Notes: a model not told the origin generated them from the sequence alone. A DNA stretch of 64,000 nt from Olleya sp. Hel_I_94 (GCF_007827365.1 NZ_VISI01000002.1:1121001-1185000), one strand, 5' to 3'. Shown: positions 1-9,461, counted from the stretch's first letter. Program-made: numbers and translations.

Positions 1-1
1 T

Positions 2-400
2 GCGCACAATGATTTGTTTCAGGAAATAACCATCCAATTATGGAAGGCTTTCCCGAAATTTAGAGGTGATAGTAAGTTTAGTACTTGGATGTATCGTGTG
101 GGATTAAATACTGCAATTACGCTATATCGCAAGTCTAAACGGACTATTAATACTCAACAATTTGATACTGTACAATTTAAAATTAGTGCTGAAGAGTATG
201 ACAGTACAGAAGAGGACCAATTAAAATTATTATATAATGCTGTCCACCAACTAAATGATATTGAAAAAGCATTAGTTTTTTTATATCTAGAGGACAAAAA
301 TTATAAAGAAATAAGTGAAACAATGGGTATTACTGAAGTTAATGCTAGAGTGAAAATGAACCGAGTGAAAACTAAATTAAAAACCATTTTAAATCCGTAA
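2..400 (+). CDS. ECF RNA polymerase sigma factor, 5' end cut by window edge
   Basis: The frame is open to the left edge, so only the last 132 codons are present. The fragment begins inside sigma region 2 (QEITIQLWKAFPKFRG, then FSTWMYRVGLNTA) and ends with a region-4 helix-turn-helix around residues 90-125 (YKEISETMGITEVNARVKM). This is the layout of sigma-70 family ECF factors, which direct RNA polymerase to stress or envelope promoters. A TTG at 14 is not the start, because conserved residues lie upstream. It is followed 3 bp later by two membrane-protein genes, which may act as its anti-sigma system; that role is inferred from position only. Confidence 0.88.
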   Translation, partial: AHNDLFQEITIQLWKAFPKFRGDSKFSTWMYRVGLNTAITLYRKSKRTINTQQFDTVQFKISAEEYDSTEEDQLKLLYNAVHQLNDIEKALVFLYLEDKNYKEISETMGITEVNARVKMNRVKTKLKTILNP

Positions 401-403
401 CCT

Positions 404-1036
404 ATGGATGAATTAGAATTATTGAAGAAGGATTGGGTTAAAAGTGATGCTAAATTTGAAAAAAAATCTGCCTCGCAAATCTACCCTATGTTGTTAAAAA
501 AGTCGTCTAGTATTGTTAAGACGCTATTTTATATAAGTGTTGCCGAACTAGTTTTTTGGATTGTTATAAATGCGTTACCGTTTGTAATGTCTGATACGTA
601 TCGTGCTAAACATGAAGAATTATATAGCAGTAATTTGTTTATAATTTTAAGTGTCCTATCCTACGCTATTATTATACTATTTGTGTATTTATTATATAAG
701 TCATACAAATCTATATCTGTGACTGATAATGCTAGACGTTTAATGAAAAGCATTATTAAAACTAGAAAGGTAATTAAGTATTATGTGCTGTACAATCTAA
801 TCATGGCATCTGTATCTATGATATTTGGTTTTTATTACTCTAGTAAACATGATCCCAAATTAGTTGAAAAAATTGAGCATTTTAATAATACGCAATTTAT
901 GGTCATGGTTGGTGTGTTTACTTTAGTGACAGTTATTTTTGTTACTATAATCTGGTTGTTTTATAAATTAATCTATGGTATTTTATTAAAACGATTAAAT
1001 AGAAACTACAACGAGCTTAAAAAAATAGAAGTATAA
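404..1036 (+). CDS. Four-helix integral membrane protein, possible anti-sigma partner
   Basis: A 210-residue protein with no motif that I recognise. It has a charged N-terminal 35 residues (KKDWVKSDAKFEKKSASQ) and four hydrophobic segments near residues 38-60, 78-98, 125-145 and 165-195. It starts 3 bp after the sigma factor stop and overlaps the next gene by one base (TAATG), so the three are one operon. A membrane protein co-transcribed with an ECF sigma factor is often its antagonist, but there is no zinc anti-sigma signature (HxxxCxxC), so function remains open. Confidence 0.75.
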   Translation: MDELELLKKDWVKSDAKFEKKSASQIYPMLLKKSSSIVKTLFYISVAELVFWIVINALPFVMSDTYRAKHEELYSSNLFIILSVLSYAIIILFVYLLYKSYKSISVTDNARRLMKSIIKTRKVIKYYVLYNLIMASVSMIFGFYYSSKHDPKLVEKIEHFNNTQFMVMVGVFTLVTVIFVTIIWLFYKLIYGILLKRLNRNYNELKKIEV

Positions 1037-1497
1037 TGCAGACTTTTGATAACTACATTACTTTTTTTAAAGGCTTAAAAACTGAATTATCTATAAAAAA
1101 GGAACGTCGTATATACGACAACTTTATTAGAGTATTTAACGATTTAAATCTGCGTGATTTTAACGATGCAGAATTAAAATCGATACATAATGAGCTGGAG
1201 CTAATTAACTTACAATCTGACACAAACACTAAGGTTTTGTCTAAAAAATTACAACAGTTATTAGCTTATTTAAAACAGAAGTTTAATTTAATTACTATTG
1301 GTCATTACGCCAACACATACATGCCAATAGGTATGTGTCTTGGATTAGTGTTTGGTATGGCTTTAGGACCATTAAGCTTAACTTTTGGGCTACTAATAGG
1401 TATGGTAATTGGTATGGCTTTAGGATCCGAAAAGGACAAAAAAGCAAAAGCTGAAGGTCAGGTTATGGATGTAAAAACGTCTGAAAGCTGTATTTAA
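1036..1497 (+). CDS. Small protein with glycine-zipper membrane hairpin
   Basis: A 153-residue protein with no recognised family. The first 90 residues are charged and helical. Residues 100-135 form two short hydrophobic segments rich in glycine and methionine (GMCLGLVFGMALG, then GLLIGMVIGMALG), a repeated glycine-zipper pattern that suggests packing or oligomerisation in the membrane. The start codon overlaps the previous stop (TAATG), so it belongs to the sigma-factor operon. It converges with the acyltransferase gene, with only 11 bp between the stops and no clear terminator. Confidence 0.72.
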   Translation: MQTFDNYITFFKGLKTELSIKKERRIYDNFIRVFNDLNLRDFNDAELKSIHNELELINLQSDTNTKVLSKKLQQLLAYLKQKFNLITIGHYANTYMPIGMCLGLVFGMALGPLSLTFGLLIGMVIGMALGSEKDKKAKAEGQVMDVKTSESCI

Positions 1498-1508
1498 CCT
1501 AACTACTA

Positions 1509-2312
1509 TTACCCTAAAAATTCACGTTGTTTATTAAGTTCTTCTTGAGCTAATAATTCTGCTTGAGGTATCACTTTTAAAAACGATGGATGTTGCTCAA
1601 TAGCATATTCAATTTGCTCTACAATATCAGCAATAGAGTCGTTTTCGTAATCAATTTTTAAGGGTTCTTTAATCTCAAAAGATTGATAAACATTTTTCTT
1701 TTTAATACGTAATCCTTTTTTGTCAAAACTACGTCTAAATCCATCAATTACTATAGGTACGACTATTGGCTTATGACGTTTTATAATGTGCGCTGTTCCT
1801 TTACGAATTGGTTTAAAGGGTGTGGTTGTCCCTTGTGGGAATGTAACTACCCATCCATCATCCAATGCTTTTTTAATAGCCGAAATGTCAGACATTTTAA
1901 CTTGTCTATTAACGTCTTTACCTTCGCTACGCCAAGTACGCTCTATACTAATAGATCCTGTGTATGCAAATATTTTAGGTAATAATCCAGCCTTCATTGT
2001 CTCTTTAGCTGCAACGTAATAAAAATTTAATTTTGGATTCCATAAATAACCTACATTTTTAATCGTGTCCTGTCTATCACTTAATGCTGCATTAAAGACA
2101 TGAAACATTGCAATTACATCTGCAAAGTACGTTTGGTGATTAGATATAAATAATACGTTTGTATCTGGTAAGTTTCTTATAATATCAGACCCTTCAATTT
2201 GTAACTCATTAAACCCTCTATAACGTCTATGTGTTAAGACACCAAGGATTCTAATCAACCATTTTTTAACAAAAAGTATATGTCCGAAAGGATTTTTTTT
2301 AAATAAACCCAT
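1509..2312 (-). CDS. PlsC-like lysophospholipid acyltransferase
   Basis: A 267-residue protein of the 1-acyl-glycerol-3-phosphate acyltransferase superfamily, which moves a fatty acyl group onto a lysophospholipid or related lipid at the inner membrane. The acyl-acceptor motif is NHQTYFAD at 58-65, with one residue more between His and Asp than the usual NHx4D. The substrate motif FPQGTT (158-163) replaces the common FPEGTR. There is no signal peptide; the N-terminus is basic and amphipathic. The true acceptor could be a lipid other than lysophosphatidate. Confidence 0.85.
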   Translation of the reverse strand: MGLFKKNPFGHILFVKKWLIRILGVLTHRRYRGFNELQIEGSDIIRNLPDTNVLFISNHQTYFADVIAMFHVFNAALSDRQDTIKNVGYLWNPKLNFYYVAAKETMKAGLLPKIFAYTGSISIERTWRSEGKDVNRQVKMSDISAIKKALDDGWVVTFPQGTTTPFKPIRKGTAHIIKRHKPIVVPIVIDGFRRSFDKKGLRIKKKNVYQSFEIKEPLKIDYENDSIADIVEQIEYAIEQHPSFLKVIPQAELLAQEELNKQREFLG

Positions 2313-2359
2313 AGTTTTATTTTACATTTAGTAAATACAAATATAGAAAAACCTTTACG

Positions 2360-3001
2360 TTAAAGGGTTGCTTTTAACAAGTCTTTGACTTCGCTAAGCA
2401 TCATAGCTGTTGCTCCCCAAACCAAATGATTACTCAAATTAAAGGCAGGCACCTCAACCTCAGCACCATAACTAGTCTTAACTTTTTTGGAAGTTAAATT
2501 ACCATCGCTTAACAAATCCGTTAGATAAACCTCTAACAAATCCTCTACTTCTGTATCTTGTTTAGTAAATATTGGTGTTTGAGAAGCCAATCCAATAAAC
2601 GGTTGAACATAAAAATTACTTGGCGGAATGTAAACTTGTGTTAGTTTTTTATAGACCGTAACTAATTCTGGATGTACGCCAACTTCTTCATGCGTTTCGC
2701 GTAATGCTGTATGCATCAAATCCTTATCCTCTAACTCAACTTTTCCACCCGGAAAACCAACTTGTCCTGAGTGAACTCCTTTATACGTTTTTCTTAAAAT
2801 TAAAATAAGTTTAGTTTGCGCTTCCAAATCCGGATAAAACAAGGCTAAAACTGCACTTTGTCTGGCATTTTTGATATTATCACCTTGTTGCTTGACTAAA
2901 TCTTGCCTGTATGGTGGCACCATTTTAAGCTGTGATGCTTCGGCTGGCAATGGTATATTTTTTATTTTTGGTAACGCTATGACAAATTCATTAAAATTCA
3001 T
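2360..3001 (-). CDS. NUDIX hydrolase, CoA pyrophosphatase type
   Basis: A 213-residue NUDIX protein. The NUDIX box spans about residues 86-109 (GKVELEDKDLMHTALRETHE followed by EVG). The upstream stretch LILRKTYKGVHSGQVGFPGG matches the NuCoA signature of CoA/acyl-CoA pyrophosphatases (NudL/YeaB group), which cleave CoA to phosphopantetheine and adenosine 3',5'-bisphosphate. I start it at the ATG at 3001 (MNFNEF), because a longer reading would overlap the divergent cyclophilin gene. Only 7 bp separate the two start codons, so each promoter must lie inside the other gene. Confidence 0.87.
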   Translation of the reverse strand: MNFNEFVIALPKIKNIPLPAEASQLKMVPPYRQDLVKQQGDNIKNARQSAVLALFYPDLEAQTKLILILRKTYKGVHSGQVGFPGGKVELEDKDLMHTALRETHEEVGVHPELVTVYKKLTQVYIPPSNFYVQPFIGLASQTPIFTKQDTEVEDLLEVYLTDLLSDGNLTSKKVKTSYGAEVEVPAFNLSNHLVWGATAMMLSEVKDLLKATL

Positions 3002-3008
3002 TTTAAAA

Positions 3009-3695
3009 ATGCGCGTATTATTATTGGTTGGTTTTTGTTTAATCTTTCTTAATTGTGAAGATAAACAATCCAAATCTAAATCGACAACAAACTTATCTAA
3101 TACAACTATTGATACTATAAAGAAAGACACCACTCCAACGCGTAAATATCCTTACTTGACAGAGGATAACGCAATGGACTTTTTTTTAGAATACGAGACT
3201 AAAAACAAAGAAAACAAAGTGCGGTTGGTAACAAGCATGGGTAATATTGATATTTTATTGCATGACATTACAAAGTTTCATCGTGCCAATTTTATTTTTC
3301 TGACTAAACAAGGTGCGTTTGACAATACGCAATTTCATCGTGTGGTTAAAAACTTTATCATTCAAGGTGGTAATACAGACAATGTAAAAGTTGCTGCCAA
3401 ACGTGGTAAAATTGGTCATTATCTATTACCAACAGATACCAAACGTGGATTTACACATAAAAGAGGTGTAATCTCTATGCCTAGTAGTGATATTGAAAAT
3501 CCACATAAATTAGCCTCTCCTTACGAGTTTTTTATTACTCAACAAGATGCGTTTCATTTAGATGGTGACTTTACTATTTTTGGAGAAGTCATCAATGGTT
3601 TTGATGTTGTTGATAAGATTAATGCAGTAACTGTTGACGAGTCTGATTGGCCACTTACCAATATCTATATTAAAACAGTCAAAATTCTAGAATAG
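3009..3695 (+). CDS. Cyclophilin-type peptidyl-prolyl isomerase lipoprotein
   Basis: A 228-residue lipoprotein that catalyses proline cis-trans isomerisation outside the cytoplasmic membrane. The N-terminus is a lipoprotein signal with the lipidated Cys at 16 (FLNC). The cyclophilin domain (about residues 75-226) contains FHRVVKNFIIQGG and a FFITQQDA-like substrate-binding strand. Later strands read FTIFGEVINGFDVVDKINAV, typical of the family. The start at 3009 gives the complete signal peptide. It is followed 42 bp later by a peptidase lipoprotein on the same strand. Confidence 0.88.
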   Translation: MRVLLLVGFCLIFLNCEDKQSKSKSTTNLSNTTIDTIKKDTTPTRKYPYLTEDNAMDFFLEYETKNKENKVRLVTSMGNIDILLHDITKFHRANFIFLTKQGAFDNTQFHRVVKNFIIQGGNTDNVKVAAKRGKIGHYLLPTDTKRGFTHKRGVISMPSSDIENPHKLASPYEFFITQQDAFHLDGDFTIFGEVINGFDVVDKINAVTVDESDWPLTNIYIKTVKILE

Positions 3696-3737
3696 TGACT
3701 TACTTTTAAGTATTTTTAAGCTATAATTAACTAAACT

Positions 3738-5891
3738 ATGAAAACAAATGCAATTTACTGCATCCTAACTTGTACTATCATTTTACTAAGTACTAGTTGT
3801 AAAAAAGATGCTACAACCAACAACAATTATAAACCTATGAGTGATAACCTATTACTTAAAGACTTTACAGGACCTTATGGTGGTGTTCCTGCTTTTGACA
3901 AAATGAAAGTTGACCAAATCCAACCTGCTGTTTTAGAAGGCATTGAAGAAGGTCTAATTGATATTGAGACTATTGCAAATAATAAGGAAGCACCATCTTT
4001 TAAAAATACTATTGAAGCTATGGAACGTGCAGGTCATAGCCTAGATAATGTATTTACGTATTATGGTATTTTTAGTAGCAATATAAGTAGTCCAGAATTT
4101 AGAGATGTGCAAAGTGCTTTAGCTCCTAAATTATCTGATTATACTTCTAAAATTAATCAAAACGAAGCTTTATTTAAACGTGTAAAAGCTGTTTATGATG
4201 CCTCACAAACCAACCCGCTTCCTGCAGACCAGCAACGTGTTACAGAACTGGTTTACAAGCGTTTTGAGATGAATGGAGCCGAATTAGACGACGCTAAGAA
4301 AAAACGTTATGCTGAAATAAATAAAGAATTATCCACACTATATAACAAATTTGGAGATAACGTTTTACATGACGAAGAAAACTATATCACATATTTAACT
4401 AAAGACCAACTTGACGGATTAAGTGATGGTTTTATAAAATCTGCAGCAAAAATAGCAACAGATAATGGTAAGGATGGCATGTATGCTATCACAAATACAA
4501 GATCTTCAATGGATCCATTTTTGACTTATAGTACTAAACGTCAATTGCGCGAGCAAGTTTGGACCAACTACTACTCTAGAGGAGATAATGGAGATGCTTA
4601 TGATAATAAAGCGCTTATCGCAGAAATTTTAAAACTTAGAAGAGAGCGTATAAAATTATTAGGCTACTCTAATTATGCCGAATGGCGTTTGCAAGATCGT
4701 ATGGCAAAAACACCAGAAAACGCTATGGCATTAATGGAAGCTGTGTGGCCTGCAGCTATTGCAAGAGTAAAAGAAGAAGTTGCAGATATGCAAGCTGTAG
4801 CTGATGCTGCTGGTAAAAATATAGAAATTGCACCTTGGGATTATCGTTTTTACGCTGAAAAAGTACGTCAAAAAAAATACGATTTAGATAGTGACCAGGT
4901 CAAACAATACTTACAATTAGACAAATTAACACAAGCCTTATTTTATACAGCTGGACGTTTATTTAATTATAAATTCACTCCAGTGCAAGAAGGAAAAGTA
5001 CCTGTTTTTCATGAAGACGTTAAAGTTTGGGAAGTTACTGATTTAGATTCTGGAAAACACATTGGACTATGGTATTTAGATCCATTTGCTAGACCAGGAA
5101 AACGATCTGGTGCGTGGGCTACAACCTATAGAAGTCATACCACTTTTGATGGTCCAAAAACAGTATTAGCATCTAACAACTCTAACTTTGTAAAAGCTGC
5201 TCCAGGCGAAGCAGTTTTAATATCTTGGGATGATGCCGAAACTTTCTTTCATGAATTTGGACACGCATTACACTTCTTTTCATCTAATGTAAAATACCCA
5301 ACATTAAATGGAGGTGTTAGAGATTATACTGAGTTTCAGAGTCAATTATTAGAACGTTGGTTATCTACAGATGAAGTTATTAATCAGTTTTTAGTGCATT
5401 ATAAAACAGGAGAACCAATTCCTGAGAAACTTGTTGCTAAAATCAAAAAAGCAGCAACATTTAATCAAGGTTTTGCTACTACAGAATATCTAGCATCTGC
5501 CTTAATGGATATGAAATTACATTTAGCAGACCCAACAGATATTGATATTGCTAAGTTTGAAACAGAAACTTTAGCGTCACTTAACATGCCAAAAGAGTTA
5601 CCAATGCGTCACAGAACACCACATTTTGGTCACGTGTTTTCTGGCGAAGGGTATGCTACAGCTTATTATGGTTATATGTGGGCAGATGTCCTAACTAGCG
5701 ATGCTTCAGAAGCATTTAAAGATGCGCCTGATGGCTTTTATGATAAAGCTTTAGCAGATAAATTAGTTAAGTACTTATTTGCACCAAGAAATAGTATGGA
5801 TCCAGCCGAAGCTTATAATTTATTTAGAGGTCGAGGTGCTAAAATTGAAGCTTTAATGCGTGATAGAGGTTTTCCGGTTACAACAAATTAA
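3738..5891 (+). CDS. M3-family metallopeptidase lipoprotein, Dcp-like
   Basis: A 717-residue zinc oligopeptidase of family M3, probably a periplasmic or surface dipeptidyl carboxypeptidase that degrades short peptides. The catalytic motif HEFGH is at residues 505-509, and the downstream region carries the third zinc ligand and an HRTPHFGHVFSGEGYATAYYGY-like loop, conserved in Dcp enzymes (shown here in part: FGHVFSGEGYATAYY). The N-terminus is a lipoprotein signal ending LLSTSC. Full family length is present. It differs from cytosolic oligopeptidase A by the lipobox. A terminator follows. Confidence 0.92.
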   Translation: MKTNAIYCILTCTIILLSTSCKKDATTNNNYKPMSDNLLLKDFTGPYGGVPAFDKMKVDQIQPAVLEGIEEGLIDIETIANNKEAPSFKNTIEAMERAGHSLDNVFTYYGIFSSNISSPEFRDVQSALAPKLSDYTSKINQNEALFKRVKAVYDASQTNPLPADQQRVTELVYKRFEMNGAELDDAKKKRYAEINKELSTLYNKFGDNVLHDEENYITYLTKDQLDGLSDGFIKSAAKIATDNGKDGMYAITNTRSSMDPFLTYSTKRQLREQVWTNYYSRGDNGDAYDNKALIAEILKLRRERIKLLGYSNYAEWRLQDRMAKTPENAMALMEAVWPAAIARVKEEVADMQAVADAAGKNIEIAPWDYRFYAEKVRQKKYDLDSDQVKQYLQLDKLTQALFYTAGRLFNYKFTPVQEGKVPVFHEDVKVWEVTDLDSGKHIGLWYLDPFARPGKRSGAWATTYRSHTTFDGPKTVLASNNSNFVKAAPGEAVLISWDDAETFFHEFGHALHFFSSNVKYPTLNGGVRDYTEFQSQLLERWLSTDEVINQFLVHYKTGEPIPEKLVAKIKKAATFNQGFATTEYLASALMDMKLHLADPTDIDIAKFETETLASLNMPKELPMRHRTPHFGHVFSGEGYATAYYGYMWADVLTSDASEAFKDAPDGFYDKALADKLVKYLFAPRNSMDPAEAYNLFRGRGAKIEALMRDRGFPVTTN

Positions 5892-5913
5892 TAATTTATT
5901 ATAGTTTAATAAA

Positions 5914-5967
5914 ATAGCCCTATTTATAATTTCTAAAACTTATTTATAGGGTTATTATTTTTTTAAA
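5914..5967 (+). terminator. Rho-independent terminator after the M3 peptidase
   Basis: An 11-bp stem (AATAGCCCTAT with ATAGGGTTATT, one wobble pair) encloses a 22-base loop and is followed by a T-rich tract. It lies about 20 bp after the peptidase stop codon. Confidence 0.6.
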
Positions 5968-6001
5968 GATAGCTATTGAAGCTTTCAAACATTTTAACAA
6001 T

Positions 6002-6367
6002 ATGATAGTTACTGCTAAACAAGATGAAAGAATTGCTAAAATGACTTTTGCTTCCGTATATCCACATTATGTAACTAAAGTAGAAAAAAAAGGACGTAAA
6101 ATTGAGGAATTACATCAAGTCATCCAGTGGTTGACAGGCTACAATTTTAAAACAATTGAAACCTTAATTGACAAAAAAGTATCATTTAAAACCTTTTTTG
6201 AAGAGGCGACACTTAACCCAAATGCTAACCTTATTACAGGTGTAATTTGTGGTTATCGTATTGAGGACATAACGTTTCCTTTAACACAGCAAGTAAGGTA
6301 CTTAGATAAATTGGTCGATGAATTGGCTAGAGGTCGTAAAATGGATAAAATTTTAAGACAGAATTGA
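6002..6367 (+). CDS. DUF2200 family protein
   Basis: A 121-residue soluble protein that matches DUF2200. The recognisable parts are an early KMTFASVYPHYVTKVEKKGR stretch, a central helical region with FKTFFEEATLNPNANLI, then CGYRIEDI, and a C-terminal LDKLVDELARGRKM. The family occurs as a stand-alone protein in many bacteria, and its biochemical function is not known. It lies alone between the M3 peptidase terminator and the SMR transporter, with no clear partner. Confidence 0.82.
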   Translation: MIVTAKQDERIAKMTFASVYPHYVTKVEKKGRKIEELHQVIQWLTGYNFKTIETLIDKKVSFKTFFEEATLNPNANLITGVICGYRIEDITFPLTQQVRYLDKLVDELARGRKMDKILRQN

Positions 6368-6473
6368 TACTTTATAACTCTATTGTTGTTTCCCTCATTC
6401 AATCATCCTTTGTTATATTAAATCTATTTAAATACTTTATTTTTGGTTAAAATTAAATAACTCTGCTAAATAT

Positions 6474-6800
6474 ATGAATTGGATTATTTTAATCATTGCT
6501 GGATTATTTGAAGTAGCTTTTGCTGCCTGTCTTGGTAAAGCAAAAGAGTCTAGTGGTACAATTGCCACCTATTGGTATATTGGTTTTATAATATGTCTAG
6601 CTATAAGTATGTTATTACTTTTAAAAGCTACCAAACAACTGCCTATAGGAACAGCCTATGCTGTATGGACAGGTATTGGAGCTATTGGGACAGTTATTTT
6701 AGGGATTGTAGTTTTTGATGAGCCTGCAACTTTTTGGAGACTATTTTTTATATCCACTTTAATAATATCTATAGTAGGATTAAAAGTAGTTGCTAATTAG
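6474..6800 (+). CDS. Small multidrug resistance transporter, Gdx/SugE subtype
   Basis: A 108-residue, four-helix SMR transporter. The essential proton/substrate glutamate is E13 in AGLFEVAFA. The motif LPIGTAYAVWTGIGAIGTV is characteristic of the SugE/Gdx branch, which exports guanidinium ion in exchange for protons, rather than the EmrE drug-efflux branch. SMR proteins work as dual-topology dimers, so one gene may suffice. I saw no guanidine riboswitch in the 106 bp upstream. The stop overlaps the convergent TRIC gene by 4 bp. Confidence 0.88.
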   Translation: MNWIILIIAGLFEVAFAACLGKAKESSGTIATYWYIGFIICLAISMLLLLKATKQLPIGTAYAVWTGIGAIGTVILGIVVFDEPATFWRLFFISTLIISIVGLKVVAN

Positions 6801-7399
6801 TCTTTATATAAATTAGGTAAACTAATTTTAAACTTTACAGCAATGAGTCTTACGGTTATTACTACTGCTCCAGCAATTACAAAAACAAAATCTGATGCTA
6901 TGGGTAATTTAATGACAACAAAATAGGTCGCTCCACCCAAAATACAAGCTGTTGCATACACTTCTTTTCTAAAAATCACAGGAATTTCATTACATAAAAT
7001 ATCTCTAATTACACCTCCAAAACAAGCACTCATTGTACCTAAAAAAATGCAAATAATAGGATGTAATCCAGCCGAAATTCCTTTTTCAACGCCAACAACT
7101 GTATACAATCCAATACCAATAGTATCAAATAAAAACAAGGATTTACGTAAATAATCAATTTTAGATCTAAAAACAACAGCAAAAATAGTAGATGCTATAA
7201 CAACGTAAATAAAAGTCATATCCTTCATCCAGCTAACAGGTGTTTCGCCAATTAAAACATCTCTTAAAGTACCTCCTCCAACAGCTGTGACAAATGCGAT
7301 AATTAAAATACCAAAAGCATCCATACGTTTATTTAGCGCTACCAACACACCTGAAATTGCAAAAGCAATTGTTCCTAAAATATCTATAATGTAAAACAT
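6797..7399 (-). CDS. TRIC-type cation channel family protein (YicG-like)
   Basis: A 200-residue membrane protein with seven hydrophobic helices arranged as an internal repeat. The two repeat signatures are GGGTLRDVLIG and GGVIRDILCN, diagnostic of the UPF0126/TRIC family. These are trimeric potassium-permeable cation channels in prokaryotes. I chose the ATG at 7399 over a TTG 18 bp upstream, because the family begins close to the DILGTIAFAISG helix. Physiological role in this organism cannot be told from context. Confidence 0.86.
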   Translation of the reverse strand: MFYIIDILGTIAFAISGVLVALNKRMDAFGILIIAFVTAVGGGTLRDVLIGETPVSWMKDMTFIYVVIASTIFAVVFRSKIDYLRKSLFLFDTIGIGLYTVVGVEKGISAGLHPIICIFLGTMSACFGGVIRDILCNEIPVIFRKEVYATACILGGATYFVVIKLPIASDFVFVIAGAVVITVRLIAVKFKISLPNLYKD

Positions 7400-7592
7400 A
7401 GTAAATTTAAAAAGCAAAATTAGTTTTTATAAAATAAACCTAAGACCTTAAACTATAATAATTATCAAAATTGGATTTAACAAACGACTTATACTAGTTA
7501 ATCTGTCTAAGCTAACCGTTAATCTTATTAGTTTTAATATTATTATTATTTAAACTATATTGGTCATGCTATTAACCAATATTCTAAAAAAA

Positions 7593-8840
7593 ATGAAACG
7601 ATTAGTTTTACTACTAACTGTTGTTCTGCTACTATCTGTATCTCAAAATTTACAAGCGCAAGATGTGTATTCTCCATGGACAGCCAGTTTAAGCACTAAT
7701 GCAATTAATAATCCTGTATTAAAAGCACCCAATAATTTAGGACGTTTTAAAACTTGGAATTGGGAAGCTGCTGGTTTTAAAGGCGCAATTTCTAGACACC
7801 TAACAGGTAATTTATCTTTGGAAGGTTCTGTAACATTGACAGGAATCAAACAAAACTATATTGATGTTGACAAAAAGTTTTCATTAATAGCTTTAGATGG
7901 TCTAGCTAAATATAACGTTATAAATAATTTTAATGTAAACCCTTATGTTGCTATAGGAGGTGGATTAACTTGGGTTGATACACTAGGTAAATCACTTACA
8001 GCAAATGCTGGTGTTGGATTAAATGTTTGGTTGACTTATAATTTTGGATTGACAGGTCAATCCATATATAAACATGCACTGGATGATTATGGTATAAGCC
8101 ACTTCCAACATTCTGTTGGTATAATTTTTAAATTTGGTGGAACAGATAACGACAACGACGGTATAATTAATAAAGAAGATAATTGTCCTAATGTATTTGG
8201 TTTAGCAATGTTTAATGGTTGCCCAGATACAGATAAAGATGGTATAATGGATCAAGAAGATAATTGTCCAGATATCGCTGGAACTTTAAATGGTTGTCCA
8301 GACGCTGATAACGATGGTGTTGCAGACCCATATGACAAATGTCCAAATTTTGCTGGAGACAAAACTAATAACGGTTGTCCTTTACCTGATACCGATAATG
8401 ATGGTGTACCAGACAAATTTGACAAATGTCCCTCTGTTAAAGGACTAAACAACAATAATGGTTGTCCTCCTGAAGCTGATATTAATCAAATAAATATAGC
8501 ATCTAAACCAAAAGCTGTTTTAATTTATTTTGAATTAAGTAAATCTGAAATCACAGCTGAAAGCAAAAAAATATTAGATAATGTTGCCTCTTACATCACA
8601 AAATCAAACATTAAAACTTACGAAATATCAGGACACACAGATAATACGTCCTCTGCAGAAACTAATTTAAAACTGTCTTTAGCTAGAGCCAATGCTGTTA
8701 GAGATTATTTAGTTGCAAAAGGTATTGATAAAACCAAACTAATAACGCGAGGTTTTGGTGAAGAATTTCCTGTTGATTCTTCTAATACGGAAGAAGGCAG
8801 ACATAAAAACAGACGTGTAGAAATCATACCAATGATTTAA
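7593..8840 (+). CDS. OmpA-family protein with thrombospondin type 3 repeats
   Basis: A 415-residue outer-membrane protein. The ATG at 7593 gives a clean signal peptide (MKRLVLLLTVVLLLSVSQ, then LQAQ). Residues about 25-190 are a predicted small beta-barrel. Residues 190-300 hold four calcium-binding thrombospondin type 3 repeats of the form DTDxDGxxDxxDxCP. Residues 310-415 are a C-terminal OmpA peptidoglycan-binding domain (SGHTDNTSSAETNLKLS, then RANAVRDYL). It anchors the outer membrane to the cell wall, and this layout is common in Flavobacteriia. An upstream ATG at 7566 would spoil the signal peptide. Confidence 0.9.
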   Translation: MKRLVLLLTVVLLLSVSQNLQAQDVYSPWTASLSTNAINNPVLKAPNNLGRFKTWNWEAAGFKGAISRHLTGNLSLEGSVTLTGIKQNYIDVDKKFSLIALDGLAKYNVINNFNVNPYVAIGGGLTWVDTLGKSLTANAGVGLNVWLTYNFGLTGQSIYKHALDDYGISHFQHSVGIIFKFGGTDNDNDGIINKEDNCPNVFGLAMFNGCPDTDKDGIMDQEDNCPDIAGTLNGCPDADNDGVADPYDKCPNFAGDKTNNGCPLPDTDNDGVPDKFDKCPSVKGLNNNNGCPPEADINQINIASKPKAVLIYFELSKSEITAESKKILDNVASYITKSNIKTYEISGHTDNTSSAETNLKLSLARANAVRDYLVAKGIDKTKLITRGFGEEFPVDSSNTEEGRHKNRRVEIIPMI

Positions 8841-8943
8841 TTCTACAATTGAACTATAAAAAATAACAGTTGAGTACAGTTTTTTAGTCTAATAGTTGTC
8901 TTTATTGCAAATTTGAAGTGTTAACCAATTAAAACAACACCTT

Positions 8944-9411
8944 ATGAAGACTTTTAAAACATCTAAAAAACAGTACTTAACTTTTGTAAATAGCTTAGTA
9001 GTTTTTATTCTTAGCATTTCATTTTCCTTTGCACAAGTAGATGCTGATGAAACTACAGATACTGGTCAAACTATCACTGTTGTAGTTAATAAAGTAAAAA
9101 ACAATTCAGGACAAATAATGTTTGCTTTGCATACCAATGATACTTGGATGAAAAGTCAAGGCATACAAAATATAAATAGCTCGATAAAAGATAATACTGT
9201 AACGGTAACTTTTAAAAATGTAAAACCTGGTGCATACGCAATAATGGTATTACATGATGAAAATGAAAATAATCGTATGGATTTTGAAAACGGTATGCCT
9301 CAGGAAAACTATGGTATGTCTAACAATCCGCTATCTTATGGTCCTCCTAATTTTTCTGAAGCTAAATTTGAAGTAACTAATAAAAATTTAAACTTTGATG
9401 TACGCTTCTAG
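8944..9411 (+). CDS. DUF2141 secreted protein
   Basis: A 155-residue exported protein. Residues 1-32 form a signal peptide (LVVFILSISFSFAQ). The rest is the DUF2141 beta-sandwich with VKPGAYAIMVLHDENENNR and the downstream FENGMPQENYGMSNNP, both hallmarks of the family. The DENENNRMDF loop looks like a calcium-type acidic loop. Function is unknown. It is ended by a clear terminator shared with no other gene. Confidence 0.87.
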   Translation: MKTFKTSKKQYLTFVNSLVVFILSISFSFAQVDADETTDTGQTITVVVNKVKNNSGQIMFALHTNDTWMKSQGIQNINSSIKDNTVTVTFKNVKPGAYAIMVLHDENENNRMDFENGMPQENYGMSNNPLSYGPPNFSEAKFEVTNKNLNFDVRF

Positions 9412-9436
9412 GACTATCCAAAAAACAAATTAAAAT

Positions 9437-9461
9437 AAAGCCACTATATCGTGGCTTTTTT
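9437..9461 (+). terminator. Rho-independent terminator after DUF2141
   Basis: The stem AAAGCCAC / GTGGCTTT has a six-base loop and six T residues. It lies just after the DUF2141 stop and inside a longer open frame, which supports starting the BLUF gene downstream. Confidence 0.75.

Noticed and set aside
6368..6473. A guanidine riboswitch before the Gdx/SugE-type transporter gene
   Set aside because: The 106-bp gap is AT-rich with no conserved stem-loop pattern that I can recognise.
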